Source: Berberis thunbergii
Taxonomy: Eukaryota; Streptophyta; Magnoliopsida; Ranunculales; Berberidaceae
Direction of reading: 5' to 3'
Length of the DNA stretch: 64,000 bases
NCBI GenBank assembly: GCA_003290165.1
Contig: QNQO01007601.1
Span: 79,578-143,577, forward strand
Under the pieces are notes generated by a model. That model searched no databases and had not been told where the DNA came from. It saw only the letters and a list, made by a program, of their open reading frames with translations. The stretch's first letter is position 1, and each line of letters starts with the position of its first letter. The translations under genes and the position numbers were made by a program. This document shows, one piece after another, positions 21,309 through 30,950 of this stretch.

Positions 21309-21829
21309 CTCCAACTATTAATTCTCTCTTGGATTCTTTCTCTCTGGAGCCCCACTCCATGGAATTCTGCAACAATACTTTCATGCAATCACATGCTACA
21401 ATGGGAGACTTGTACAACATTCAATACCTCAATTCTCAGGGGTGGATGAGTGGATCACATCAATTACAACAAACCCCAGTTACATATGAGGAAATACCAC
21501 AGAAGGTGTCACATGCAGACCTGGTGAGAGAGGCTAGAAGACAATCAATTCTATGCATGCGAGCTAAATATCAAAACACATCCTCTATCTCTCCCACTCA
21601 ACTTCATTGCACTGGCACCATCTCAATACAGTCAGACAACTCAAACCAGAACTCAACTCAAATGGGAGAAAAGAAAGTAGACATGGTAGATAATGTGGAT
21701 ACCAGGGCCACTGGGAAACACCCTATTTCAAAAGCAGCTATTCAGAAGCATACCTCGGAGCAGGCTCCCATCCCTCTTCCTGACAGCCAAGCAAGAACAG
21801 CTGGTCCTTTCAGGTCGCCATGTTTCTAG
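21309..21829 (+). pseudogene. LINE ORF1 C-terminal part
   Basis: An open stretch of about 175 codons starting at the copia/LINE junction; its in-frame start lies in the LTR and is not the real one. It is rich in Ser, Gln, Thr and Asn and low in complexity, as is usual for the tail of plant LINE ORF1 proteins. It is followed 180 bases later by the endonuclease start. No zinc knuckle is visible. Assignment rests on position between ORF1 and ORF2 and on continuity with 7290 across the TCAAT site. Confidence 0.55.
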
Positions 21830-22010
21830 CCCCAAGAGGTTTTGATCATCCCCAGTCACTATCACCAGGTTTCCCAACCATTATCAGTACAAAGGTCCAT
21901 CACAACATTTCAAAGTCAGGTTCTAATGACTCTTTCAATCAATCATCTGCTTATCCAGGCACTGCCACACAAGAGTAGGGGACCGCCATTGTAGGGTTGC
22001 TACAGTTGCC

Positions 22011-22590
22011 ATGTTTCTTTCATGAAACGCAAGGGGTATAGGGTCGCCGTGCGCATTCCACACTTTGAAAACCCTTTCCCACAAGTCCAAATCTGACATT
22101 ATTTTCATATATGAAACAAAGCCTTCTTCCTCCAAAGTGTATCGCATATGTAGGAGGCTGGGATACAAATACGGTGCTTCAATTCCAGCTAACGATCTAT
22201 TAGGTGGTCGTGCTTTGTTCTGGAGAGAAGTGGGAGCCTATGAGGTTTTTGTAGTGGACGCAGTAGATAGGATTCAGGCTCAGATAGCTTGCAGAATTTC
22301 TGACAAAGTTTTTGATAGTACCATGGCAGAGTGTTTTGTTGCTGAAGCAACCCTGATACTCATTCAGGCCAAGCATTGGGAAGCAGGCTTCATTCTAGGC
22401 GACTGTGGAACACTGCATTTTCTTATCCAGGAGACGGAGACGGCTACCCAGACCAATCTCAGATGAATGTGGAAGCCTATCATTACTAGTATTAAGACTC
22501 TTATTTTAAATCTCTTGTAATTATACTCCCCGTGATCTCAATCACGTTGCACACGATCTGGCCACTTATGTGGGACAACAGTATTGTAAT
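22011..22590 (+). pseudogene. LINE ORF2: endonuclease start fused by deletion to RNase H tail
   Basis: From the ATG at 22011 the frame reads MFLS, stop, NARGIGSPCAFHTLKTL, then SDIIFIYETK. This is the APE-type endonuclease N-terminus of plant LINEs (family: WNARGIG...DI-FL-ETK); the Trp codon has become TGA. LGGRALFW follows. From about 22318 it changes to RNase H-like sequence: AECFVAEATLILIQAKHW, GDCGTLHFLI, and past a stop RDLNHVAHDLATYV. Everything between, over 2 kb in intact elements including the RT, is gone. The 3' end has a short untranslated tail and an A-run at 22622-22633. Confidence 0.75.
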
Positions 22591-22645
22591 AGTTTGTAGT
22601 ATTTGTTTATGCTAAGTCTTTAAAAAAAAAAAACCTCTCAATTAA

Positions 22646-22648
<3 letters not shown>

Positions 22649-22692
<44 letters not shown>

Positions 22693-22702
22693 AAAAAAAA
22701 AA
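22649..22702. repeat. 34-nt poly-C run followed by 20-nt poly-A run
   Basis: Uninterrupted C at 22649-22682 followed directly by A at 22683-22702, just after the LINE A-tail. The length may be an assembly estimate, since such runs are hard to sequence. Confidence 0.9.
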
Positions 22703-23266
22703 CCTTTCTTTCTTTCTTGTCTCATAGTCATAAATCATCACTTGTTATTTACCCCACCCAATTTTGTCCCATGTCTCCCCTATAACTTTGGTTGTCCGGG
22801 GTCCACTTGTCTTGGGCGTTTTCAACTCTTCCTAATCCAATGGCAAAGGAGCTCATGTTTTGTAGAGGAGGATAGTAGTGCAAGGATGATGATCATGATC
22901 TTTTGCATAAGATCTTTGTTTGTTTGTTTGTTGTATAGTTGGATGATAGAGGAGAACACCGTGGAACATATCTGAAAGTTGGGTTGGACTCTTAAAGTGG
23001 CAAATCTCGTGTTAGTGTTGGAGGAGGGATAAAGGGCTTTTAACTTGAAACAAGTAAAGTTGCTCATACAAGTAAAGAAACTCAAATAGTGTTTTCTCAA
23101 CACAACAAGAAATACTTGTTGTAGTTGGAGAAAATCTTTTAACTCTTTACTCAACTATCTCCATCTCGTCTCGTTTCTTCTCTTCAACAACCTTATGAAA
23201 AAACCACCCCATTTAGTAACTTCCATTGCAAATCAAACTCGTTTCCTCAAATCAAAGGAACCATTA
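22703..23266. other. Flank between LINE and CACTA-2, nothing recognised
   Basis: Mixed-composition sequence with only short frames and no family match. It ends at the TTA target site of CACTA-2 and continues at 28417, so it is the original 5' flank of the THG1-like copy. Confidence 0.5.
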
Positions 23267-23279
23267 CACTACAAAAAAA

Positions 23280-25110
23280 AGCAAAATTAGCTACGGCAAT
23301 TAACGACAGTTTTTTAAAACCGTCGCTATTTAAATGGTTTGCGACGGCATTAAACCGTCGCTAAAGTTTCTGCTACGGTTTTCAATACATAAATTAAAAT
23401 AACCGTCGCTAATCGTTTTGCGACGGCTTAAAACTGTCACTAATACAAACATTAGCGACGACATTCTGACCATAGCTAATGTTTAGAAATTTTTTTTAGC
23501 TACGGTCCAAATATCGTCGCTAACGAGATTTTAAAAAATATATAACAAACCAAATTAGCGACGGCAATACAGCCGTAGCTAATGTTTTTGTGATTTAAAA
23601 AAAAATTATATGAAAACACCTTAGCGACGGCACGAGGGCCGTAGCTAATGTGATTTTTCTAAAAAAAAAATTACAAAAGAGATTAGCGACGGCTTTCTGA
23701 CCGTAGCTAATGTGATTTTTCTATAAAAAAAAATTTACAAAAGACCTTAGCGACGGCTTTCTGATCGTAACTAATGTGATTTTTCTAAAAAAAAATTTAC
23801 AAAAGAGCTTAGCGACGGCTTTCTGACCGTAGCTAATGTGATTTGTTTTTTAAATATATAACAAACCAAATTAGCGACGGCAATACAGCCGTAACTAATG
23901 TGATTTTTTTTAAAATTTTTTTTACAAAAGAGCTTATCGACGACATTCTGACCGTAGCTAATGTTTAGAAATTTTTTATTAGCTACGGTCCTAATACCAT
24001 CGCTAACGTGATTTTTTTTTAAAAATATAACAAACCAAATTAGCGACGGCAATACAGCCGTAGCTAATGTTTTTGTGATTTAAAAAAAATTTATATGAAA
24101 ACACCTTAGCGACGGCACGAGGGCCGTAGCTAATGTGATTTTTCTAAAAAAAAAATTTTACAAAAGACCTTAGCGACGGCTTTCTGACCGTAGCTAATGT
24201 GATTTTTCTATAAAAAAAAATTTACAAAAGAGCTTAGCGATGACTTTCTGACCGTAGCTAATGTGATTTAAAAAAATATATATAACAAACCAAATTAGCG
24301 ACGGCAATACAGCCGTAGCTAATGTGATTTTTTTTTTAAAATTTACAAAAGAGCTTAGCGACGGCATTCTGACCGTAGCTAATGTTAGAAATTTTTTATT
24401 AGCTACGTCCTAATACCGTCGCTAACGTGATTTTTAAAAAAAATATAACAAACCAAATTAGCGACAGCAATATAGTCGTAGCTAATGTTTTTGTGATTTT
24501 TAAAAAAAAATTATGAAAACACCTTAGTGACGACACGAGGGCCGTAGCTAATGTGATTTTTTTTTTTTAAGTTTTACAAAAAAGCTTAGCGACGACATTT
24601 TGACCGTAGCGAATGTGATTTAAAAAAAATTTAGAAAACAATATAGCGACGGCACTAGGCCGTAGCTAATGTTTACAAAAAAAAATTTGTTAGCTACAGT
24701 AAAAAAACCGTAGCTAAATGTGAAATTTTTTAAAAAAATTATATAAAGCAAAATCGCTACATATTTAGAATCTGGATAAAATCACCAATAACACATATTC
24801 ATCTAGCCCGGTAGGAGACCTAGTTTTCACCTAGGTGACCCGGGTTCGAATCTTGCCAATGAAACTTTGTTTTTATATTAAAATTTTTATATTAGCGACA
24901 ACACTACAGCCGTAGCTAATGTTTACAAAAAAAATTTTGTTAGCCATGGTCCAAATACCGTAGCTAATGTCATTTTTTTTTTAAATTTTAAGAAAACAAT
25001 ATAGCGACGGCACTAGGGCCGTAGCTAATGTTTACAAATTATTTTTTTGTTAGCTACAGTCAAAATACCGTAGCTAAATGTGAATTTTTTTTTAAATTAT
25101 ATAAAGCAAA
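23280..25110. repeat. CACTA-2 left subterminal array
   Basis: More than twenty units of about 55-75 bp. Each has TTAGCGACGGC, a short spacer, GCCGTAGCTAATG, then an AT-rich stretch with TGATTTTT and AAAATTTACAAAAGAG. The two cores of a unit are inverted copies, so each unit can fold. A larger segment (ATATAAAGCAAAATCGCTA...CTGGATAAAAT...CCAATAACACAT) occurs twice, at 24740-24796 and 25100-25156. Confidence 0.85.
24801..24865 (+). other. tRNA-like insert within CACTA-2
   Basis: Reads TAGCCCGGTAGGAGACCTAG and, about 35 bases on, GACCCGGGTTCGAATCTTG. These resemble pol III A and B boxes at tRNA spacing. CTAGTTTTCACCTAG forms a stem between them. It is not a complete tRNA and is probably a SINE-like relic. 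Confidence 0.45.
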
Positions 25111-25149
25111 ATCGCTATATATTTATAAACTGGATAAAATCTCCAATAA

Positions 25150-26880
25150 CACATTTTCGAATAAAAAGAAGATAAAAGATGATCAGATAAAAAAAATCAG
25201 ATCATATCAAAGAAGATAAAAGAAGATCAGATAAAAAAAAATCAGATCAGATCAAAGAAAATGAGATCAAAGAAGATCAAAGAAGATAAGATCAGATCAA
25301 ATAAATTCAAAGAAGATCAAATCAAATCAAATAAGATCAGATAAAAGAATATCAAAGAAGATAAAAGAATATCAGATCAAAAAAATTCAAAGAATATCAG
25401 ATCAAATCAAAGAAGATCAGAGAAGATAAAAAAAGATCAGATCAAAGAATATGAGATCAAAGAAGATCAGATAAAAAAAATCTAAGAAGATCAAAGAAAA
25501 TCAGATCAGATCAAACAAGATCATAGAAGATCAAAGAAGATAAAAGAATATCAGATCAAATAAGTTAAAAGAATATCAAAGAAGATTAGATCAAAGTAGA
25601 TCAAAGAAGATCAGATTAGATCAAATAAAATTATATCAGATCAGATCAGATCAAATCAGATCAAAGAAGTTAAAAGAAGATTAGATCAGATCAGATCAAA
25701 GAAGATCAAAGAAGTTAAAAGTAGATCAAAGAAGATTAGATAAAAGAAGATAAAAAAAGATCGAAGAAGATCAAAGAAAATCAGATAAAAAAAGATCAAA
25801 GAAGATGAAAGAAAATCAAAGAAAATCAAAGAAGTTCAACGAAGATCAGATCAAAGAATATTAAATAAGATCAAAGAGATCAGATCAGATCAAAGAAGAT
25901 CAGAGAAGATAAAAAAAGATGAGATCAAAGAAGATCAGATCAAAAAGATCTAAGAAGATCAAAGAAAATCAGATCAGATCAAACAAGATCATAGAAGATA
26001 AAAGAAAATCAGATCAGATCAAACAAGATCATAGAAGATAAAAGAATATCAGATCAAATAAGTTAAAAGAATATCAAAGAAGATAAGATTAGATCAAAGA
26101 AAATCAGATCAGATAAAAAAAGATCAAAGAATATCAGATCAAAAAAGTTAAAAGAAGATCAAAGAAGATTAGATTAGATCAGGTCAAAGAAGTTAAAAGT
26201 AGATCAAAGAAGATTAGATCAAAAAAGATAAAAAAGATCGAAGAAGATCAAAGAAGACCAAAGAAGATCAAAGAAAATCAGATAAAAAAAGATCAAAGAA
26301 GATGAAAGAAAATCAAAGAAGATCAGATCAGATCAAAGAAGATTAGATCAAAGAAGATCAAATCAAAGAATATCAGATAAAAAAGATCAAAGAAGATCAA
26401 AGAAAATCAAAGAAGATCAAAGAAGATCAGATCAAAGAATATCAAATAAGATCAAAGAAGATCAGATCAGATCAAATCAAAGAAGATCAGATCAAAGAAT
26501 ATCAAATAGGATCGAAGAATATCAAATAAGATCGAAGAAGATCAAAGAAGATCAAAGAAGACCAAAGAAGATCAGATCAAAAAAGATAAAAGAAGATCAA
26601 AGAGGATCAAAAAATTCAAAGAAGATCAAGGAAAATCAGATCAAAGAATATCAAATAAGACCAAAGAAGATCAGATAAAAGAAGATCAAAGAATTCAAAA
26701 AAGATCAGAGAAGATCAAGGAAGATCAGATCAAAGAATATCAAATAAGATCGAAGAAGATCAGATAAAAAAAGATCAAAGAAGTTCAAAGAAGATCAGAT
26801 CAGATCAAAGAAAATCAGAGAAGATCAAATCAAAGAATATCAAATAAGATCAAAGAAAATCAAAGAAGATCAAAGAACAG
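25150..26880. repeat. Purine-rich GATCA / AAGAA minisatellite inside CACTA-2
   Basis: About 1.7 kb made almost only of GATCA and AAGAA words in changing order (AGATCAAAGAAGATCAGATC and variants). The plus strand has nearly no C outside GATC. There is no fixed long period and no reading frame of note. It lies exactly between two subterminal arrays. Confidence 0.9.
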
Positions 26881-27235
26881 TGAAGAGGTTAGCGAAGGCA
26901 ATTAGGCCGTCACTAATTGGTTTAAAAAAACAGTAAAGAGGTTAGCGACGGCAATTAGGTCGTCGCTAATTAGTTTGAAAAAATAGTAAAGAGGTTAGCG
27001 ACGGCCTAATTGCCGTCGTTAATTGGTTTAAAAAAACATTAAAGAGGTTAGCGACGACCTAATTGCCGTCGCTAATTGGTCTTTTAAAAAAAAACAATAA
27101 AGATGTTAACGACGGCAATAGGCCGTCGCTAATTGGTTTAAAAAAACATTAAATCAATTAGCCAATGCCGTTGCTAATTGGTTTAAAAAAACAGTAAAGA
27201 GGTTAGCGACGGCCTAATTGCCGTCACTAATTGGT
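26881..27235. repeat. CACTA-2 inner right array
   Basis: Seven or so units of about 55 bp: GAGGTTAGCGACGGCAATTA, GGCCGTCGCTAATTGGTTTA, AAAAAACAGTAAA. These are inverted cores as in the left array, but GTCGCTAATT replaces GTAGCTAATG. Confidence 0.85.
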
Positions 27236-27550
27236 TTTTAAAAAAAATATCACCGATCCGCATGAAATTTCATCTCAACCGTTAATAACACCCAAAATTT
27301 TAGCTCAATCCAACGCACTAAACCAAACCACGTCATCGATCCGCGTGAAACTAACACAACCAATCCCCTTCAATTACATTTCTCTATATAAATTTCAATT
27401 TTTTCTACAAACCAACTTAAACAAAAATTTTCTCTCAAATTTTTTTTTTCTCTTATCTTCCAGAGAAGAAACCCACTGAGGAGAAGTCCGCCGCTTTCTC
27501 GACACCGATCCCGGCCGCCTCTCTCTCCCCTCCCTTCATCCGTCGCCTCT
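27236..27550 (+). promoter_or_regulatory. Promoter-like block in CACTA-2
   Basis: Non-repetitive island with ACCACGTCATCGATCC (an ACGT-core motif), CTCTATATAAATTTC at about 27381 (TATA-like) and a CT-rich leader (TTTTTCTCTTATCTTCCAG, then GCCGCTTTCTCGACACC). It reads like a plant core promoter plus 5' untranslated leader, on the plus strand, feeding into the palindromic block. Whether it was captured from a host gene or is the element's own promoter cannot be told. No long frame follows. Confidence 0.45.
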
Positions 27551-27554
27551 CTCT

Positions 27555-27694
27555 CGGAGATCTGAGATCTCTCATCTCGAAGATCTGAGACCTGAGATCT
27601 CGGGGATCTTGGAGATCTGAGATCTCTGATCTTGGAGAATCTCAAAGATCTGAGTTCTCGAGATCTGAAATCTCAGATCTCGAGAGATCTCCGA

Positions 27695-27773
<79 letters not shown>

Positions 27774-27800
27774 TAATCTCAGAGATCTCGGAGAAATCTG
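27555..27800. repeat. GAGATCTC palindrome cluster flanking a (TA)n run
   Basis: About ten GAGATCTGAGATCTC-type words at 27555-27690, then TA dinucleotides at 27699-27765, then AATCTCAGAGATCTCGG as an inverted partner. The whole block can extrude as a cruciform with the TA run at its tip. Confidence 0.75.
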
Positions 27801-27829
27801 ATCTTTTTAAAAATATATTTAAAAAAAAA

Positions 27830-28400
27830 ACCATTTAGCGACGACAATTTTGCCGTCGCTAATATAAAAATAATGTAATTTAAAAAAAAAAAACCATTTA
27901 GCGATGGCAAAATGCCCGTCGCTAGAATAAAAAATAATGTTAAATTTAAAAAAAAATCAATTAGCCACGGCTAAAATGTCGTCGCTAATATAAAAATAAT
28001 ATTAAATTAAAAAAAAAATCAGTTAGCTACGGCTAAAATGCCGTCGCTAATATAAAAATAATGTTAAATTTTTTAAAAAAATCTATTAGCCACGGCCAAA
28101 ATGTCGTCGCTAATATAAAAATGATGTTAAATTTTTTAAAAAAAATTTGTTAGCCACGACCAAATTGCCGTCGCTAATATAAAAAAAATATTAATTTAAA
28201 AAAAATCAGTTAGCGACGGATGTTTACACTTTAGCGACGGTTTTATCCCGTCGCTAATTAGCCACGGTTATTTTGCCGTCGCTGAATCAAATAGCGACGA
28301 TAAATGTAGCTACGGGATAGCGACGGTTGTTGTGCCGTCGCTGATGCCTTTTAGCTACGGTTTTAGCTCAATCAACAACGGTTTTTAGCCGTTGCTGATT
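27830..28400. repeat. CACTA-2 right subterminal array
   Basis: About ten units of AGCGACGGC / GCCGTCGCTAATATAAAAAT with AT-rich spacers, ending at the terminal CACTA repeat. Orientation is inverted relative to the left array. Confidence 0.85.
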
Positions 28401-28419
28401 TCAATTTTTTGTAGTGTTA

Positions 28420-30950
28420 ACCTAGTATCACAAATGTTAGTATTTAAATGAAAACCACCCTGTTGAATATGAGAAATTGCCGAAAAACAAATATGTTGGG
28501 ACAGTCTCAAACATTTGGTGTCCTATTGCTTTCTTACTTGCACTATTGCCTACTGGTTTGGCTTTGTTTGCAACGGATCCAAGATATTGTTTTGGGCTTG
28601 ACATTCTCTTTAGTTTGTATTTTGTAGTTCAAGTTTATAATTTGGGTTCCATAAACACTATTTCGGTGTATTTCAGGTTGAAAGATAGAATTTATGGAAA
28701 AGTAGTTTCATGGCTAATAGCAAATATGAATATATGAAGAATTAATTTGAAGTCGGAAGACTATTTGTTTCCTTCAACATGGATTGTTGTAAGAAGATGA
28801 CCAACACTTTCACAAGTAATCACTACCACATCAATTCTTGATAACGAATTGTTACTTGTTTCCTATTAGATTTTGCTTTACCTACTAATATCATAGAGCA
28901 ACTTGTTACTTCTCATGCAGTCCTGTTGTCCATTCATACCACTTGAAAATGGTCATGTATGTTTCGTTATCGTTTAGCCACTTGCTATATCGACTCATAA
29001 ACTATGTAGTTAAAATGGAAAATAAATTAAAATGGAATACGGACCCTTAGCAATTTAGGACTGATTTATGATTAATCAAATTTAATCAGTCTATTTTTCA
29101 AAGCATATATATATAGCGATAAATTGGTGAGTTGGATGGGCTAATTTTATCGGTGCCTCACTGATTATCGATGACTCACCAATTTCTTGCTAATTACTAG
29201 GTGATTTACCGGTGACTCACCAAATTCTCGCTGCTTAATCCATGATTGCTAAACCAAACCATTAAATATCAAATTTGTATCGGTTACCGTTTGATAAACA
29301 ATTTCTCACCAATTAATCACAAATTTAGCGGGGCATTAATGACACATCTCAGAAGTTGATATGATTTGTCTGTACAGTTGATTATTCAAAATAATGCATA
29401 GTTCATGAAAACATTCAATGAATCTGAACTCTGAAGGGATAATTATATGGAACGACTACATTTTCTTTTGATTGGACAAATAAAAACAGGGATATATTAC
29501 AACGGGTTCATCTCTTGAAAAAGAGAAAAATCAGTGAGAAGGTGACTCGTTGATCCCACAGTTACAAGTAAAGAGTGACCTCAAGAAAAAGAAAAAGAAA
29601 AAAACCACATCTCTCCGAGAAGAGCCCAACTATACACGAGCGAGGGGAGGGAGGTGGCGGGGTGGGAGACGTCCACCTCGCTTGGGATGCATGCTGCAAT
29701 TTTTGTGCGTGCATCCTGAGCGGAATGGACGGCTCTCACCCCGCCACCTCCCTCTCCTTGCTCGTTTCCTCGACATTTAGAATTCCCCAACAGATTTAGG
29801 AGCTGGAACAGATAATCGCTTTCATGCTCAAATTTTACCCCTTCTATACTGAAGATTATATCCCGTGCATTGGTCCTCTACATTAATAAATTTGCTTACT
29901 CTTCCATGATTTATTGTTGAGCAAGATTAGGATGGCTTCCTTTTAAGGTTTCTCTCCCAACCATTGATCATTTCAGAAACTGGTTGTCACCTTTGTGAAC
30001 TTCATAGGACATGTATGGGGTGAAATATTTGTAGTTCACCAACAAATATTCAGAGTGCACATTATTCACATCCTATTTATAAGCCTTGTGACGAATTTCA
30101 AAATATCTTGAATATCAACACTTCAATGTCCTTGGCTCAAGTGCAAACTATGTGTCTACTGTAGTGTATGCATTTACTATTAAAATGATGATTTTGCATT
30201 GTTATCTAATAACAGTTGAGGTTATGGAACCTGAATCCTCTTTGGCCTAGACTGATATTACCCCCTTTCCCCCACACACAACGAGCCGTGGGCAGAGTGA
30301 AGCAAGGCGTCATGAATGTTGGTCAAGCTATATATGCGGTTAGCTCGTGGGGATGCAGGTGGTTTTCTTTTGTGGGAGGTTAAGGTTTGAGTGAAGCTTC
30401 ATAGGTGATTGTAAACCTTGATTCTCTGATTCATAATGGATTGATCTGTTGAGGTAGGCAAGATTGTCGAACCACGCTACTTTCTTATGTTTTTCATTTT
30501 CTTGCATTGATTGTATTGCATGCCTTGGAATGTTTTTTTTTTTTGTTTTTTTTTTTTTGTTGTTGCCTTCAATCCCAAGATTCTTGTAGTAGTAGGACTA
30601 ATCCTCAACATTGACTTATAATCGCTTTAATGGATTTTTGTAGGTTTTCCGATGTGCATGAATTTGAAAAGCCAAATGATCCTTCAGCTTTAAATTTGAT
30701 GAAATACTCCTGCGCGGTAGCAGTATTAGAAGAGTTCACAGATATAATATGTGCATATGGAGTTAGTGATGAATACAGGTACTACTATCTTCACTCAAGT
30801 GTATCAGCTCCACTGATGACTGGTATGTAATAAAATGGTCTTTTAAGTTATTGGAAGTTTCGTGCATTTGCTAATGTCATTACAACTTTCAGCTTTGTGT
30901 TCATTCAACAAGACATCTCTTCCATCCTTCCATTCCTAGCTCGTTGAATT
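28420..30950 (+). pseudogene. THG1: tRNA-His guanylyltransferase (THG1) copy, exons 1-3 only, broken
   Basis: THG1 adds the essential G-1 to tRNA-His. Exon 1 (28710-28815) reads MANSKYEYMKN, stop (TAA), FEV, and after a frameshift FPSTWIVVR, matching the family start MANSKYEYVKSFEV...IVVRIDG. Its donor is AA/GTAATC. Exon 2 (30644-30778, acceptor TTTTTGTAG, donor ACAG/GTAC) reads FSDVHEFEKPNDPSALNLM, then SCAVAVLEEF and YGVSDEY. Exon 3 begins at 30893 after CTTTCAG with SFVF and decays. The catalytic metal-binding block HGDGR-type sequence of exon 1 is lost to the frameshift. No later exons follow. An open stretch before exon 1 (28477-28707) may be its 5' leader; the hairpin MITE copy 4 sits in intron 1. 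Confidence 0.82.
29612..29787. mobile_element. Mutator-like hairpin MITE, copy 4 (decayed)
   Basis: Left arm GAGCGAGGGGAGGGAGGTGG through GGGATGCATGC; right arm GCATCCTGAGCGG through CACCTCCCTCTCCTTGCTCG, ending TTCCTCGACATTTAGAATT. The arms pair with about eight mismatches, more than the other copies. No clean TSD. It lies in intron 1 of the THG1 pseudogene. Confidence 0.7.

Larger units (their letters stand above)
3510..22633 (+). mobile_element. Plant L1-type LINE, degraded and split by nested insertions
   Basis: The non-LTR retrotransposon is recognised in pieces on the plus strand: ORF1 start and DUF4283-like part (3510-5122, 6015-7290), ORF1 tail (21309-21829), an endonuclease start with NARGIGSP and an ETK motif (from 22011), an RNase H-like tail with GDC and RDLNHVAHDLATY, and a terminal A-run (22622-22633). 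Most of ORF2, including the whole reverse transcriptase, is missing between about 22310 and 22320. Inserted into it are a TRIM (3518-4296), a hAT-like MITE (5131-6006) and a copia element (7296-21303). Without these the LINE remnant is about 3.4 kb. It is the oldest layer of the stack. Confidence 0.75.
23267..28416. mobile_element. Non-autonomous CACTA element made of palindromic repeats and a purine satellite
   Basis: Ends CACTACAAAAAAAAGC and TTTTTTGTAGTG, with a perfect 3-bp TSD TTA (23264-23266 and 28417-28419). No transposase frame exists in 5.15 kb. From left to right it holds a 1.8-kb array of GCGACGGC / GCCGTAGCTAA units, a 1.7-kb purine-rich GATCA/AAGAA array, a second array of GCGACGG...CCGTCGC units, a promoter-like block with CTATATAAAT, a GAGATCTC-rich palindromic block with a (TA)n run, and a third subterminal array. 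Its subterminal motif differs from CACTA-1 (AGCGTTTT), so the two belong to different families. Confidence 0.88.

Noticed and set aside
24801..24865. Functional tRNA gene
   Set aside because: A- and B-box-like motifs are present, but acceptor and anticodon stems do not fold convincingly.
23280..25110. Regularly spaced repeats that could suggest a CRISPR-like array
   Set aside because: Units are palindromic, variable in spacing, lack unique spacers and lie inside a plant CACTA element.
27632..27838. Frame with a run of Ile/Tyr repeats
   Set aside because: It is the translation of a (TA)n microsatellite and GAGATCTC palindromes, not a gene.
28477..28709. Hydrophobic frame as a separate small membrane protein
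   Set aside because: It reads straight into the THG1 exon 1 region in another frame and is best explained as leader/intron sequence of that copy.
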